From Achromobacter xylosoxidans A8 (GTDB lineage Bacteria; Pseudomonadota; Gammaproteobacteria; Burkholderiales; Burkholderiaceae_B), in contig NC_014640.1 of NCBI RefSeq assembly GCF_000165835.1, positions 5,022,001 through 5,086,000 of the forward strand: 64,000 nt of DNA. Direction: 5' to 3'. Positions within the stretch are counted from its first letter, which is position 1. Each line of letters opens with the position of its first letter. Of the stretch, positions 27,135 to 35,267 are shown piece by piece. The notes beneath the pieces were generated by a model. It had not been told where the DNA came from. It did not search any database and saw only the letters and a program-made list of their open reading frames with translations. A program made the position numbers and the translations under genes.

Positions 27135-27917
27135 TCAGGCCAGCACGTCGGGATGCGCCCGCAACGCGCGCCGCGCATAGTACGAGAAGCCGACTTGCGA
27201 GCGCTTCGGCGTCAGGATCCAGTCATGCGCCTCGCGGCCCAGGGCCGGCGGAATGGGTTGGATCTTGCCGGCGGCCATGGCCAGCAGCTGCATGCGGGCG
27301 GCGCGCTCGAACTGCAGGGCCAGCACGCACGCCTCTTCCACCGAACCCGCCGCGATCAGCATGCCGTGGTGCGACAGCAGGATGGCGCGCTTGGAACCCA
27401 GCGCCGCCGAAATGATCTCGCCTTCCTCATTACCCACCGGCACGCCGGGCCAATCCTTCAAGAAGGCCACGTCGTCGTACAGCGTGCAGTTGTCCATATG
27501 CGAGACTTCCAACGGCACCTCCAGCATCGACAGCGACGCGACATGCAGCGGATGCGTATGGATGATGCAGTTCACGTCCGGACGCGCGCGGTAGACCCAG
27601 GAGTGGAAGCGGTTGGCCGGATTCGGCATGCCGCCGCCTTCCTGCACGCGCAGGTCCTCGTCGACCAGCAGCAGGTTGCTGGCGGTAATCTCGTCAAAGC
27701 CCAGGCCCAGGCGCTGCGTGAAATACCGGTTCGGCTCCGGCGCGCGCGCCGTGATCTGCCCGGCCAGGCCGGAATCATGCCCGCCGTCGAACAGGATGCG
27801 GCAGGTCAGCGCCAGGCGTTCGCGCAGGCTCCATTCGGGCGTCTCGAACTGGCGCTGCATTTCGGCTTTCGCCCGCGCGATCAGTTCGTCCTTGCCCAGG
27901 TGCATCGTATCGGCCAT
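27135..27917 (-). CDS. Class II aldolase/adducin family protein
   Basis: A 260-residue zinc-dependent aldolase-type protein. The metal ligands are seen in IIHTHPLHVAS (two His) and LLSHHGMLIAAG (third His), and the substrate-loop SGLAGQITAR is also typical. ATG 27917 follows AGGAG at 8 bases. It stands 28 bases downstream of a GST gene. The substrate is unknown; relatives act on sugar phosphates, ulosonic acids or decarboxylate hydroxy-acids. Confidence 0.85.
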   Translation of the reverse strand: MADTMHLGKDELIARAKAEMQRQFETPEWSLRERLALTCRILFDGGHDSGLAGQITARAPEPNRYFTQRLGLGFDEITASNLLLVDEDLRVQEGGGMPNPANRFHSWVYRARPDVNCIIHTHPLHVASLSMLEVPLEVSHMDNCTLYDDVAFLKDWPGVPVGNEEGEIISAALGSKRAILLSHHGMLIAAGSVEEACVLALQFERAARMQLLAMAAGKIQPIPPALGREAHDWILTPKRSQVGFSYYARRALRAHPDVLA

Positions 27918-27945
27918 CGTCGTCACTCCTAAGATTGTGTTCGTG

Positions 27946-28587
27946 TCATGCCGCTGCGATCAGCGGCGTAAAGCCGGGCAAGGCGCGCATGCGCGCCAGC
28001 CAGGCGTCGATATGGGCGAAGCCGGACAGGTCGTAACCGCCCTCGGCCGCCATGCTCGTATAAGGGAACAGCGCGATGTCGGCGATGGTCGGCGCGGTTC
28101 CCACCAGATAATCGCGGCCCGCCAGATGCGCATCCATCAGCGCGGCCGCCTTCATGCCGATCTCGCGCCACGCCTGCATGGCCGGATCATCCACCTGCGC
28201 CGTGCGGCGCAAGTGGATCAGCAGCCGCGGCTGCGCAAAGGCGTGCATGTGCTGGGTCTGCTCGAAGCTGAGCCAGCTGCTGACCTGCGACTGCTCCAGG
28301 CGGCCGGCGGGCAGCCAGGGCGTGCCCAGTCCCAGATACCAGAGGATGGCCTGCGACTCGGCCAGCCACTCGCCCTCTGGCGTCAGCAGGGCCGGCACCT
28401 GGCGCCACGGATTGATGCGCGCGAACGCCTCCGTCTCCAGGTCGCCCTGCACGATGTCGAAGGTGCGCCGCTTGATCGGCAGGCCCATGTAGCCGCAAGC
28501 CAGCCGGATCTTCCAGGCATTGCCCGAACGCAGCGTATCGGCCAGTTCCAGCGGCTTGCCCGCCAGCGGATGCGGTGTCTGGTTCAT
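27946..28587 (-). CDS. Glutathione S-transferase family protein
   Basis: A 213-residue GST with an N-terminal thioredoxin-like domain (SGNAWKIRLACGYMGLP; the glutathione-contact NPWRQVPAL; ES in LAESQAILWYLG) and an all-helical C-terminal domain containing PTIADIALFPYTSM. ATG 28587 is two bases after the Bug receptor stop. In this catabolic setting it may break an ether or remove a halogen using glutathione, but no residue proves that. Confidence 0.85.
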   Translation of the reverse strand: MNQTPHPLAGKPLELADTLRSGNAWKIRLACGYMGLPIKRRTFDIVQGDLETEAFARINPWRQVPALLTPEGEWLAESQAILWYLGLGTPWLPAGRLEQSQVSSWLSFEQTQHMHAFAQPRLLIHLRRTAQVDDPAMQAWREIGMKAAALMDAHLAGRDYLVGTAPTIADIALFPYTSMAAEGGYDLSGFAHIDAWLARMRALPGFTPLIAAA

Positions 28588-28589
28588 CG

Positions 28590-29558
28590 TCAGTCCATCT
28601 TGATGTTGGCGCGTTTCACAATCTCGGTCCACTTGGCCTTCTCGCCGGCGATGAAGCGCTGATACTCATCCGGCTTGCCCGTGTACAGCTGCGTACCCTG
28701 GGACGCGAGCCGCTCCTTCAGTTCCGGCGACGCCAGGGTCTTCTGCAACGCGGCGTTCAGCTTTTCCAACACTTCGGGTGGCGTGCCCGCGGGCGCGAAG
28801 AACGCGTTCCACGAACTGATCTGCAGGGCCGCGTCACCCACTTCGTTGCTGGCGGGCACCTCGGGCGCGGAAGGCAGCCGCTTGTCGGCAGCCACCGCCA
28901 GCGGGCGCAGTTTGCCGGACGCAGCGTGCGGCATGATCACCGGACTGGCGTCCATCACCACGTCCACCTGCGCGCCGATGGCGGCGTTCACCGCTTCGCT
29001 GCCGCTCTTGAACGGCACATGCACGATATCCACGCCCGCCGTCAGCTTCAATAGTTCCAAACCAAGGTGCGGCGAACTCGCGTTGCCTGCCGAACCGAAA
29101 TTCAGCTTGGCCGGGTTGGCCTTGGCATAGGCTACGAACTCGCTGAAGGTCTTCGCCGGCACGGCCTCCCGGACCGCCAGCAGATACGGCGATCCCGACA
29201 CCATGCCCACCGGCGCGAACTTGTCCGCGTCGTAGCTGAGCTTGCTGTAGATCAGCGGGTTGACCACCTGCGTCCCGACCGTGCCCATGAAGATCGTATA
29301 GCCGTCGGCCGGCGCGGTGGCGGCCACCTGCGCCGCAATCACCCCGCCCGCGCCCGGCCGGTTCTCGATCACGATGCTCTGTCCCAGCGCATCGCCCATG
29401 CCCTTGCCGACCTGGCGCGCCACGATGTCCGTGATCCCGCCCGCGCCGAAAGGCACCACCAGCCGGATCGGCCGATCCGGATAGGCCGCCGCTTGAGCCC
29501 CGCTGCCCGCCATCGCCGTCACCAGCGCCAGCGCGCCCGCCATCTTGGAAATCTTCAT
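28590..29558 (-). CDS. Bug/TctC-type solute receptor
   Basis: Third Bug-family receptor, 322 residues, with signal peptide (MKISKMAGALALVTAMAGSG, cleavage near AQAAAYP) and the family motif PIRLVVPFGAGGITDIVARQ plus IVENRPGAGGVIA. First gene of the minus-strand operon with a GST and an aldolase, hence the probable entry point of that pathway's substrate. Upstream of it the core DNA ends and the accessory region with repeats begins. Confidence 0.9.
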   Translation of the reverse strand: MKISKMAGALALVTAMAGSGAQAAAYPDRPIRLVVPFGAGGITDIVARQVGKGMGDALGQSIVIENRPGAGGVIAAQVAATAPADGYTIFMGTVGTQVVNPLIYSKLSYDADKFAPVGMVSGSPYLLAVREAVPAKTFSEFVAYAKANPAKLNFGSAGNASSPHLGLELLKLTAGVDIVHVPFKSGSEAVNAAIGAQVDVVMDASPVIMPHAASGKLRPLAVAADKRLPSAPEVPASNEVGDAALQISSWNAFFAPAGTPPEVLEKLNAALQKTLASPELKERLASQGTQLYTGKPDEYQRFIAGEKAKWTEIVKRANIKMD

Positions 29559-29666
29559 GTCATCCCCCGTGGGCTCCGCCTATCGGAGCTCCAATGACAC
29601 AAAGTGTCCTATAGAGCATTGATTTTCCGCAAGGAAAATAGATTTAGGGAAAACCCTTAGAGGTAG

Positions 29667-29985
29667 GAATAAAGTTCGCCTTTTTGGTTGAAGTTCGCCT
29701 TTTGGCTTTGGTGGGCAACACTTGCTATTACGCGGGCATCTTCTCTTATTCTTTGTGGATGGACGTCCTGCAGGCTGAAGAAAGGCGAACTTTGCAATAA
29801 ACGCTATTGAATTAGCGCGACAGTCCAAGCTGGCAGATTTGGGGCATGCGCGTACGGGCATTGGGGAAGAGACACGGGCGTCTCGAGCACTCGGCCCTAA
29901 GTTGGGAGTTGTAAGAGAAGAAAGCCGTGCCTTGTATGGAAGGCCCGGGGGTGCTGTGGTCAGTGGCCGCTTCCGGCTGTGCAGC
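29667..29985 (+). repeat. AAAGGCGAACTTT repeat family, copy 1
   Basis: About 320 bases that match the copy at 37811-38120 over most of their length. It contains two direct AAGTTCGCCTTTT motifs 19 bases apart (29672, 29691), one inverted AAAGGCGAACTTT (29781-29793), and a near-palindrome ATGCGCGTACGGGCAT (29846-29861). The gap 29559-30077 otherwise holds no gene. It forms the left border of the arsenic operon. Confidence 0.75.
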
Positions 29986-30050
29986 CAGGAGCTGCCACTC
30001 GCGTTCCCGGTGAACGCTTGATAGTGCCTCATCGTCCAATGTGGTCTTTT

Positions 30051-30076
30051 ATTCAATATTCGTTGTATGATTGAAT
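30051..30076. promoter_or_regulatory. Probable ArsR operator
   Basis: Inverted repeat ATTCAAT-N12-ATTGAAT directly before the arsR ATG at 30078. ATTCAA-type palindromes are usual ArsR sites. A TATGAT -10-like box (30066-30071) overlaps it, so repressor binding would block the promoter and the arsR mRNA may be leaderless, since no Shine-Dalgarno sequence is present. Confidence 0.65.
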
Positions 30077-30077
30077 C

Positions 30078-30404
30078 ATGAATGAAGATCAAGCAATCTC
30101 CGCTCTCGCAGGCCTTGCCCATCCTCAGCGGCTACGCACGTTCCGCGCCCTGGTTGTGGCCGGGCCTCTCGGCCTCACGCCCAGCGTGCTTGCCGACCAA
30201 CTCGGCGTTGCAAGGAACGCATTGTCCTTTCACCTGAAGGAGCTAGCCCATGCCGGCTTGGTGAGCGTCGAGCAACAGGGCCGCAACCTAATCTATCGCG
30301 CCGACTTTTCCCGAATGAATGGGTTGCTCGGCTACCTCACCGAACACTGTTGCGAAGGTGCGCCCTGCGAGGCTTCCGCCATCGCCAGCTGCACGACCTG
30401 CTAA
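30078..30404 (+). CDS. arsR: ArsR-family arsenite-responsive repressor
   Basis: A 108-residue winged-helix repressor (PSVLADQLGVARNALSFHLK is the recognition helix region). The As(III) site appears to be the C-terminal cysteines in EHCCEGAPCEAS, an arrangement like that of the Acidithiobacillus ArsR type rather than the CVC motif of the E. coli plasmid type. It starts the seven-gene arsenic operon and should repress it through the palindrome overlapping its own promoter. Confidence 0.92.
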   Translation: MNEDQAISALAGLAHPQRLRTFRALVVAGPLGLTPSVLADQLGVARNALSFHLKELAHAGLVSVEQQGRNLIYRADFSRMNGLLGYLTEHCCEGAPCEASAIASCTTC

Positions 30405-30417
30405 CCGGGAGTTCCCC

Positions 30418-30900
30418 ATGAAGCGCTTTCATGTTCATTTGCACGTCGACGACCTGGCCAGAAACATCGGCTTCTACTCCCAGTTGTTCGCGCAGGAGCC
30501 CGCACGCGTCGAATCGGATTACGCAAAGTGGATGCTTGACGACCCTCCAGTGAATTTCGCGATATCAACGCGCGGCGCTGGCGGAGGCGTAGACCATTTC
30601 GGGATTCAAGCCGATAGCGCAGAGGAACTGGAGGCGTTGAAGTCCAGCGCTGAGACTGCCCGCCTGGTCCTAGAGGATCAGGGGGAAGCATCCTGCTGCT
30701 ACGCCCGCAGCGAGAAATACTGGATCACAGATCCACAAGGTCTGGCCTGGGAACACTTCCACACGCTCGGCACCATTCTGACCTATGGCGCGCCAGCCGG
30801 CCAGGCCACCGCACCGATCTGCGCTGCACCGCCGGTAAAAGCGCCGGCGCCCACTAGTTGCTGCACCCCGAAGGCAACCATCGCCACTCGCTGCTGCTAG
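30418..30900 (+). CDS. arsI: ArsI/CadI-type glyoxalase-fold protein
   Basis: A 160-residue vicinal-oxygen-chelate protein. His5, His60 and Glu112 fall where the C-As lyase ArsI has its metal ligands, and the vicinal pair Cys93-Cys94 (ASCCYARSEKYW) matches its organoarsenical site, supporting demethylation of methylarsenite. It also has a Cys-rich tail ending SCCTPKATIATRCC. CadI-type metal-response proteins share this fold, so activity needs a test. ATG 30418 follows GGGAG. Confidence 0.8.
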   Translation: MKRFHVHLHVDDLARNIGFYSQLFAQEPARVESDYAKWMLDDPPVNFAISTRGAGGGVDHFGIQADSAEELEALKSSAETARLVLEDQGEASCCYARSEKYWITDPQGLAWEHFHTLGTILTYGAPAGQATAPICAAPPVKAPAPTSCCTPKATIATRCC

Positions 30901-30908
30901 GAATTTCT

Positions 30909-31409
30909 ATGTCGCACTCACCTTTTAACGTGCTGTTCCTTTGCACGGGTAATTCCGCGCGTTCAATTCTGGCCGAAGGGCTGCTCAATGGACTCAGTCC
31001 TGATCGTTTCCGGGCGTACTCCGCCGGCAGCATACCCAAGGGCGAAGTCCATCCCCTGGCACTGAACACCCTCAAATCGTATTCGCTGCCGACAGGCGGC
31101 TACCGTAGCAAGAGCTGGGACGAGTTCGCGGGCCCCGAGGCTCCAAAGATGGACTTCATCATCACGGTGTGCGACAACGCGGCAGGCGAAGTTTGCCCCG
31201 TGTGGCCCGGCCATCCGATGACTGCGCATTGGGGTGTGCCGGACCCTGCCGCGCATGAGGGAAGCGAAGAAGAACGCATCAAGGCCTTCCACGACGCAGC
31301 GCGCATGCTCAAGCGTCGTATCGAACTGTTCCTGTCTTTGTCGCTTGATCGCCTTGACGCCATGTCGCTCCAGGCCGAGCTGCGTGGTATCGGCCAGTCG
31401 CGGGAGTAG
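30909..31409 (+). CDS. arsC: Arsenate reductase, low-molecular-weight phosphatase type
   Basis: A 166-residue LMW-PTP fold arsenate reductase. The phosphate-loop CTGNSARS supplies the catalytic Cys12 and Arg18; two further cysteines in VCDNAAGEVCPVW could form the disulfide relay used by thioredoxin- or mycothiol-type enzymes, and VPDPAA contains the acid Asp. It reduces As(V) to As(III) for export by the next gene product. ATG 30909 follows AGGA. Confidence 0.9.
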   Translation: MSHSPFNVLFLCTGNSARSILAEGLLNGLSPDRFRAYSAGSIPKGEVHPLALNTLKSYSLPTGGYRSKSWDEFAGPEAPKMDFIITVCDNAAGEVCPVWPGHPMTAHWGVPDPAAHEGSEEERIKAFHDAARMLKRRIELFLSLSLDRLDAMSLQAELRGIGQSRE

Positions 31410-31413
31410 TCCG

Positions 31414-32493
31414 ATGACGTCCAATACTCAGGCGGCGCCGGCTCCGCGACAACGCCCCGGGATGAGTGTATTCGAGCGCTACCTCACGCTTTGGGTCTTC
31501 CTTTGCATCGTGTTGGGCGTAACGCTGGGCCAGCTCATGCCGTCGTTGTTCCAGACGATTGGACGCCTGGAAATCGCCCAGGTAAACCTGCCAGTTGGAA
31601 TCCTGATTTGGGTGATGATCATTCCGATGCTGCTCAAGGTGGACTTCGGTGCACTAGGCCAGGTCAAGCAGCATTGGCGCGGCATCGGCGTGACGCTCTT
31701 CATCAACTGGGCCGTCAAGCCTTTCTCGATGGCCTTCCTGGGGTGGCTTTTCATCCGCCAAATTTTCTCCCCTTGGTTGCCCTCCGACCAATTGGATAGC
31801 TACATCGCCGGCCTGATTCTCCTGGCCGCGGCGCCGTGTACTGCCATGGTCTTCGTCTGGAGCCGGTTGACCGGTGGCGATCCGGTCTTCACGCTGTCCC
31901 AGGTGGCTCTGAACGACACAATCATGGTGTTCGCCTTCGCGCCCGTGGTTGGACTATTGCTGGGTCTATCGGCCATCACCGTTCCGTGGGACACGCTCTT
32001 GGTGTCAGTCGGTCTGTACATCGTGATTCCGGTCATTCTCGCCCAGCTCTGGCGCCGCGCACTGCTTCGCCGCGGCCAAATGGCGTTTGAAGCGGCGCTG
32101 GAGCGAATCGGGCCGTTCTCGATGGCGGCGCTGCTCCTGACGCTGGTACTGTTGTTCGCATTCCAGGGCGAAGCCATCATCGGCCAACCTCTGGTGATCG
32201 CAATGTTGGCCGTGCCGATCCTCATCCAGGTGTTCTTCAACTCGGGCTTGGCGTACTGGCTCAACCGCCGCGTTGGAGAGAAGCACAACATTGCGTGCCC
32301 ATCTGCGCTGATCGGTGCATCCAACTTCTTTGAGCTTGCCGTCGCCGCCGCGATCAGCCTGTTCGGATTCCAGTCTGGCGCTGCCCTGGCTACTGTCGTG
32401 GGCGTGCCTATTGAGGTGCCCGTGATGTTGCTGGTCGTGCGGATCGTCAATCAGAGCAAAGGCTGGTACGACGCCGGCGCCAAGCGGAACTGA
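31414..32493 (+). CDS. acr3: ACR3-family arsenite efflux permease
   Basis: A 359-residue membrane carrier of the ACR3 (BASS) family with about ten membrane segments. APCTAMVFVWS carries the conserved transport cysteine and VVGVPIEVPVML is a typical late segment. It exports As(III) (and possibly Sb(III)) across the inner membrane. ATG 31414 follows GGGAG seven bases upstream and lies four bases after the arsC stop. Confidence 0.93.
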   Translation: MTSNTQAAPAPRQRPGMSVFERYLTLWVFLCIVLGVTLGQLMPSLFQTIGRLEIAQVNLPVGILIWVMIIPMLLKVDFGALGQVKQHWRGIGVTLFINWAVKPFSMAFLGWLFIRQIFSPWLPSDQLDSYIAGLILLAAAPCTAMVFVWSRLTGGDPVFTLSQVALNDTIMVFAFAPVVGLLLGLSAITVPWDTLLVSVGLYIVIPVILAQLWRRALLRRGQMAFEAALERIGPFSMAALLLTLVLLFAFQGEAIIGQPLVIAMLAVPILIQVFFNSGLAYWLNRRVGEKHNIACPSALIGASNFFELAVAAAISLFGFQSGAALATVVGVPIEVPVMLLVVRIVNQSKGWYDAGAKRN

Positions 32494-32496
32494 TTC

Positions 32497-33687
32497 GTGC
32501 CCGGCGCCCCGATTCGAGTAGTCGGCACACTGGGAACCGCTCAGACCCTAGCCTGGGCGTCGTCCTACTACTTGCCCGCGATGTTGGCAGCTCCGATAGC
32601 CCGCGACTTGGGCGTACCTGCGCCCACGGTATACGCGGCCTTTTCGCTCGCCATGGTCGCATCAGCGTTGGTAGGTCCCTGGGCAGGACAAGTGATCGAT
32701 CGTCGCGGCGGGAGAATCGTCCTGGTCAGCACGAGTTTGCTGTTTGCGTCGGGGCTGGGAATGCTTGCCGCCGCTCAAGAGGTGTGGACAATGGTTGCCG
32801 CCTGGCTCGTTATCGGGGTGGCGATGGGATCCGGACTCTACGAAGCGGCCTTCTCCAGCCTGGTGCGCCTATATGGTCATCATGCCCGCGGCGCCATCAC
32901 CGGGATTACGCTGATTGCTGGGTTCGCCAGCACTGTGGGTTGGCCGCTTTCTGCCTGGATGGAAGCCCAGTTTGGTTGGCGCGGCGCTTGCCTGGGGTGG
33001 GCAGGTTTGCATCTATTGGTCGGCCTGCCTCTGAATGCCTGGCTCCCTAGGGCGGCAGCTGTCTCGAAGGCAGAAATCCCAAGTGCCTCCAACAACGCAC
33101 ACGTCCAGTCGTCCCCACCTTCTTCCGAGCCGAAACAGCAGGTGTACGCCACGGCCCTCCTTGCCTTCGTCTTCGCAGCAACGTGGTTTATCAGCACTGC
33201 GATGGCAACGCATTTGCCGCGAATGCTGGAAGCCACAGGCGCGACGCTCACAGCTGCGGTGGCGGTCGGCGCGCTAATCGGTCCCGCACAGGTGGCTGGA
33301 CGCCTGCTTGAGTTTGGATTCCTGCGCCAGGTTCATCCGTTGTTGTCGGCCCGGCTGGCGGCGCTTGCGCATCCCGCCGGCGTTGCGGTGCTGCTGACCG
33401 GCGGCCCCGCGATGGCCCCGGTACTCGCCATTCTGCACGGGGCTGGCAACGGCATTCTGACCATTGCCAAGGGCACATTGCCCCTGGCGTTGTTCGGCCC
33501 TCAGGGCTATGGCGCTCGCCAGGGCTGGTTAATGATGCCGGCGCGAGTCGCGCAAGCGGCTGCCCCGTTTCTCTTCGGCCTTGCCTTGGACTCCTGGGGG
33601 GCCAACGCGCTGTGGCTATCCGGTGGCATTGGCTTGGCCGCATTCGGCGCGCTTGTGGTGTTGAGAGCGCGGCCCACGGCCAATTGA
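32497..33687 (+). CDS. MFS transporter of the ars operon
   Basis: A 396-residue major facilitator with about twelve hydrophobic segments and an internal hydrophilic loop near residues 187-212. The GQVIDRRGGRIVLV motif is the usual loop 2-3 sequence. Start GTG 32497, three bases after acr3. MFS members in ars operons (ArsK-, ArsJ-type) export trivalent arsenicals or arsenylated sugars phosphates; without a neighbouring GAPDH gene an ArsJ role is unlikely. The exact cargo is not deducible. Confidence 0.82.
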   Translation: MPGAPIRVVGTLGTAQTLAWASSYYLPAMLAAPIARDLGVPAPTVYAAFSLAMVASALVGPWAGQVIDRRGGRIVLVSTSLLFASGLGMLAAAQEVWTMVAAWLVIGVAMGSGLYEAAFSSLVRLYGHHARGAITGITLIAGFASTVGWPLSAWMEAQFGWRGACLGWAGLHLLVGLPLNAWLPRAAAVSKAEIPSASNNAHVQSSPPSSEPKQQVYATALLAFVFAATWFISTAMATHLPRMLEATGATLTAAVAVGALIGPAQVAGRLLEFGFLRQVHPLLSARLAALAHPAGVAVLLTGGPAMAPVLAILHGAGNGILTIAKGTLPLALFGPQGYGARQGWLMMPARVAQAAAPFLFGLALDSWGANALWLSGGIGLAAFGALVVLRARPTAN

Positions 33688-33718
33688 AATTCTAGTTTTG
33701 TATCAACAGAGAGATGTC

Positions 33719-34141
33719 ATGAGTTCCATCACGATCTATCACAACCCTGCTTGCGGGACATCCCGTAATGTCCTCGGGCTGATCCGAAACAGCGGCGAAG
33801 AACCGACAATCATCGAATATCTGAAAACTCCGCCCAACGCTGAAACGCTGAAGGCCCTGATCGCCGCTATGGGCATACCGGCGCGCGACGTGCTGCGGAA
33901 AAAGGGAACTCCCTACGACGAATTGGAGTTGTCGGATCCGAAATGGACTGAGGAACAGTTGATCGACTTTATGCTCCAGTACCCGATCCTGATCAATCGT
34001 CCCATCGTGGTGACGCCACTGGGCACTCGCCTGTGCCGGCCGTCGGAAGCAGTCCTGGACATTCTGCCCCAGGCCCAACGTGGTGCCTTCAACAAGGAAG
34101 ACGGCGAGCCTCTGATCGACTCGGAGGGCAATCGTGTCTAA
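33719..34141 (+). CDS. arsC: Arsenate reductase, glutaredoxin-dependent type
   Basis: A 140-residue ArsC/Spx-fold reductase with the catalytic cysteine in [13 protein letters not shown] (Cys12) and the arginine-containing [17 protein letters not shown] that binds arsenate in the E. coli plasmid enzyme. It is unrelated in fold to the LMW-PTP arsC in the same operon, so two arsenate reductases with different electron donors coexist. ATG 33719 was chosen over 33698 because the fold begins there. Confidence 0.92.
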   Translation: MSSITIYHNPACGTSRNVLGLIRNSGEEPTIIEYLKTPPNAETLKALIAAMGIPARDVLRKKGTPYDELELSDPKWTEEQLIDFMLQYPILINRPIVVTPLGTRLCRPSEAVLDILPQAQRGAFNKEDGEPLIDSEGNRV

Positions 34142-34856
34142 GGTTCTCGCCGATTTGCCCAACGTTGACCCGTCCCTGTTCGCACAACCGAGCACGGCCG
34201 AGTTGTTCTCGCCCGCGCGCGCTACTCATGCGCCTCGCTTCTTGCTGCTATACGGGTCATTGCGCGCGCGCTCGTACAGCCGCTTGGTCGCCGAAGAGGC
34301 CGCACGCCTGCTCCAGGCCCTAGGTGGCGAAACCCGACTGTTCAACCCCTCCGGGCTGCCGCTGGTCGATGATGCCGACGAAGACCATCCGAAGGTCCGG
34401 GAGCTTCACGAAATGGTTCAATGGGCGGAAGGCATGCTGTGGAGTTCGCCAGAGCGGCACGGCGCGATGACCGGACTAATGAAGACGCAGATCGATTGGA
34501 TCCCTCTGTCGGTTGGCGCCGTGCGCCCGACCCAAGGCAAGACCCTGGCGGTCACGCAGGTCTCCGGCGGATCACAGTCCTTCAACGCGGTGAACCAAAT
34601 GCGCGTCCTGGGGCGTTGGATGCGCATGCTGACCATCCCGAATCAGTCGTCGGTTGCCAAGGCCTACCAGGAGTTCGATGATGCCGGTCGGATGAAGCCC
34701 TCACCCTACTATGACCGTCTCGTCGACGTCGTTGAGGAACTCATGAAGTTCACTCTGCTCACACGCGATGTCGCGCCATATTTGGTCGACCGCTATAGTG
34801 AGCGCAGAGAATCTGCCACTGCGCTGTCCGCACGGACGAGGCAGCAATCGATATAG
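34134..34856 (+). CDS. arsH: ArsH, NADPH-dependent FMN reductase
   Basis: A 240-residue ArsH flavoprotein. [18 protein letters not shown] is the FMN-phosphate site and [17 protein letters not shown] is a conserved family segment. Known members oxidise trivalent methylated arsenicals to less toxic pentavalent forms. Start GTG 34134 overlaps the arsC stop by eight bases. It is last in the operon; I see no strong terminator after it. Confidence 0.92.
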   Translation: MSKVLADLPNVDPSLFAQPSTAELFSPARATHAPRFLLLYGSLRARSYSRLVAEEAARLLQALGGETRLFNPSGLPLVDDADEDHPKVRELHEMVQWAEGMLWSSPERHGAMTGLMKTQIDWIPLSVGAVRPTQGKTLAVTQVSGGSQSFNAVNQMRVLGRWMRMLTIPNQSSVAKAYQEFDDAGRMKPSPYYDRLVDVVEELMKFTLLTRDVAPYLVDRYSERRESATALSARTRQQSI

Positions 34857-35267
34857 CCCTCGAGGCTCCAACGCTCAAAACTGCGCTGTCTCGCGGGCTG
34901 AAGGAATGCCCGCTTTGGGTCGGAAGCCGTCATTTGTGAACGGCAGCTTCCGCCCCATATCTGCCGTTCGAGACTCCGCGTCGGACGACCGCTCCTGGCC
35001 GATAGCAGACCGATTCCGACGCCCGCTTTTTCCATGACTGCCATTTGACGGCCATTCGTCAGCATTCGCTATGTGGTCGAATCAGTTCTCCACCGCAAGC
35101 CAATCAATGCACCGTCGGGATTGAAGGCGGCCACAGCCAAAGCAGCGTTCTATGGGACATGGGAGTTCGGGTGGTCAGAAGCTGCTGAAAACCGGAGCGA
35201 ATCTGATCGCTCCGAGTTCGCGCTCAGCTTGTGGACACGCTGGTGATTGGCACGCTATCCTCGATAG
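34857..35267. other. Gap with dispersed-repeat debris between arsH and the SEC-C gene
   Basis: No gene is visible in 411 bases. At 34938-34969 a perfect 9-bp inverted repeat GAACGGCAG / CTGCCGTTC surrounds a short loop. It is followed at 34988-35008 by a fragment (cgctcctggccgatagcaga) related to the second repeat family seen at 37590, 48820 and 52240. The last 40 bases presumably hold the promoter of the SEC-C gene. Confidence 0.5.

Noticed and set aside
29812..30122. Small frames in and around repeat copy 1
   Set aside because: The same sequence recurs at other copies with disrupted frames; there is no sign of coding selection.
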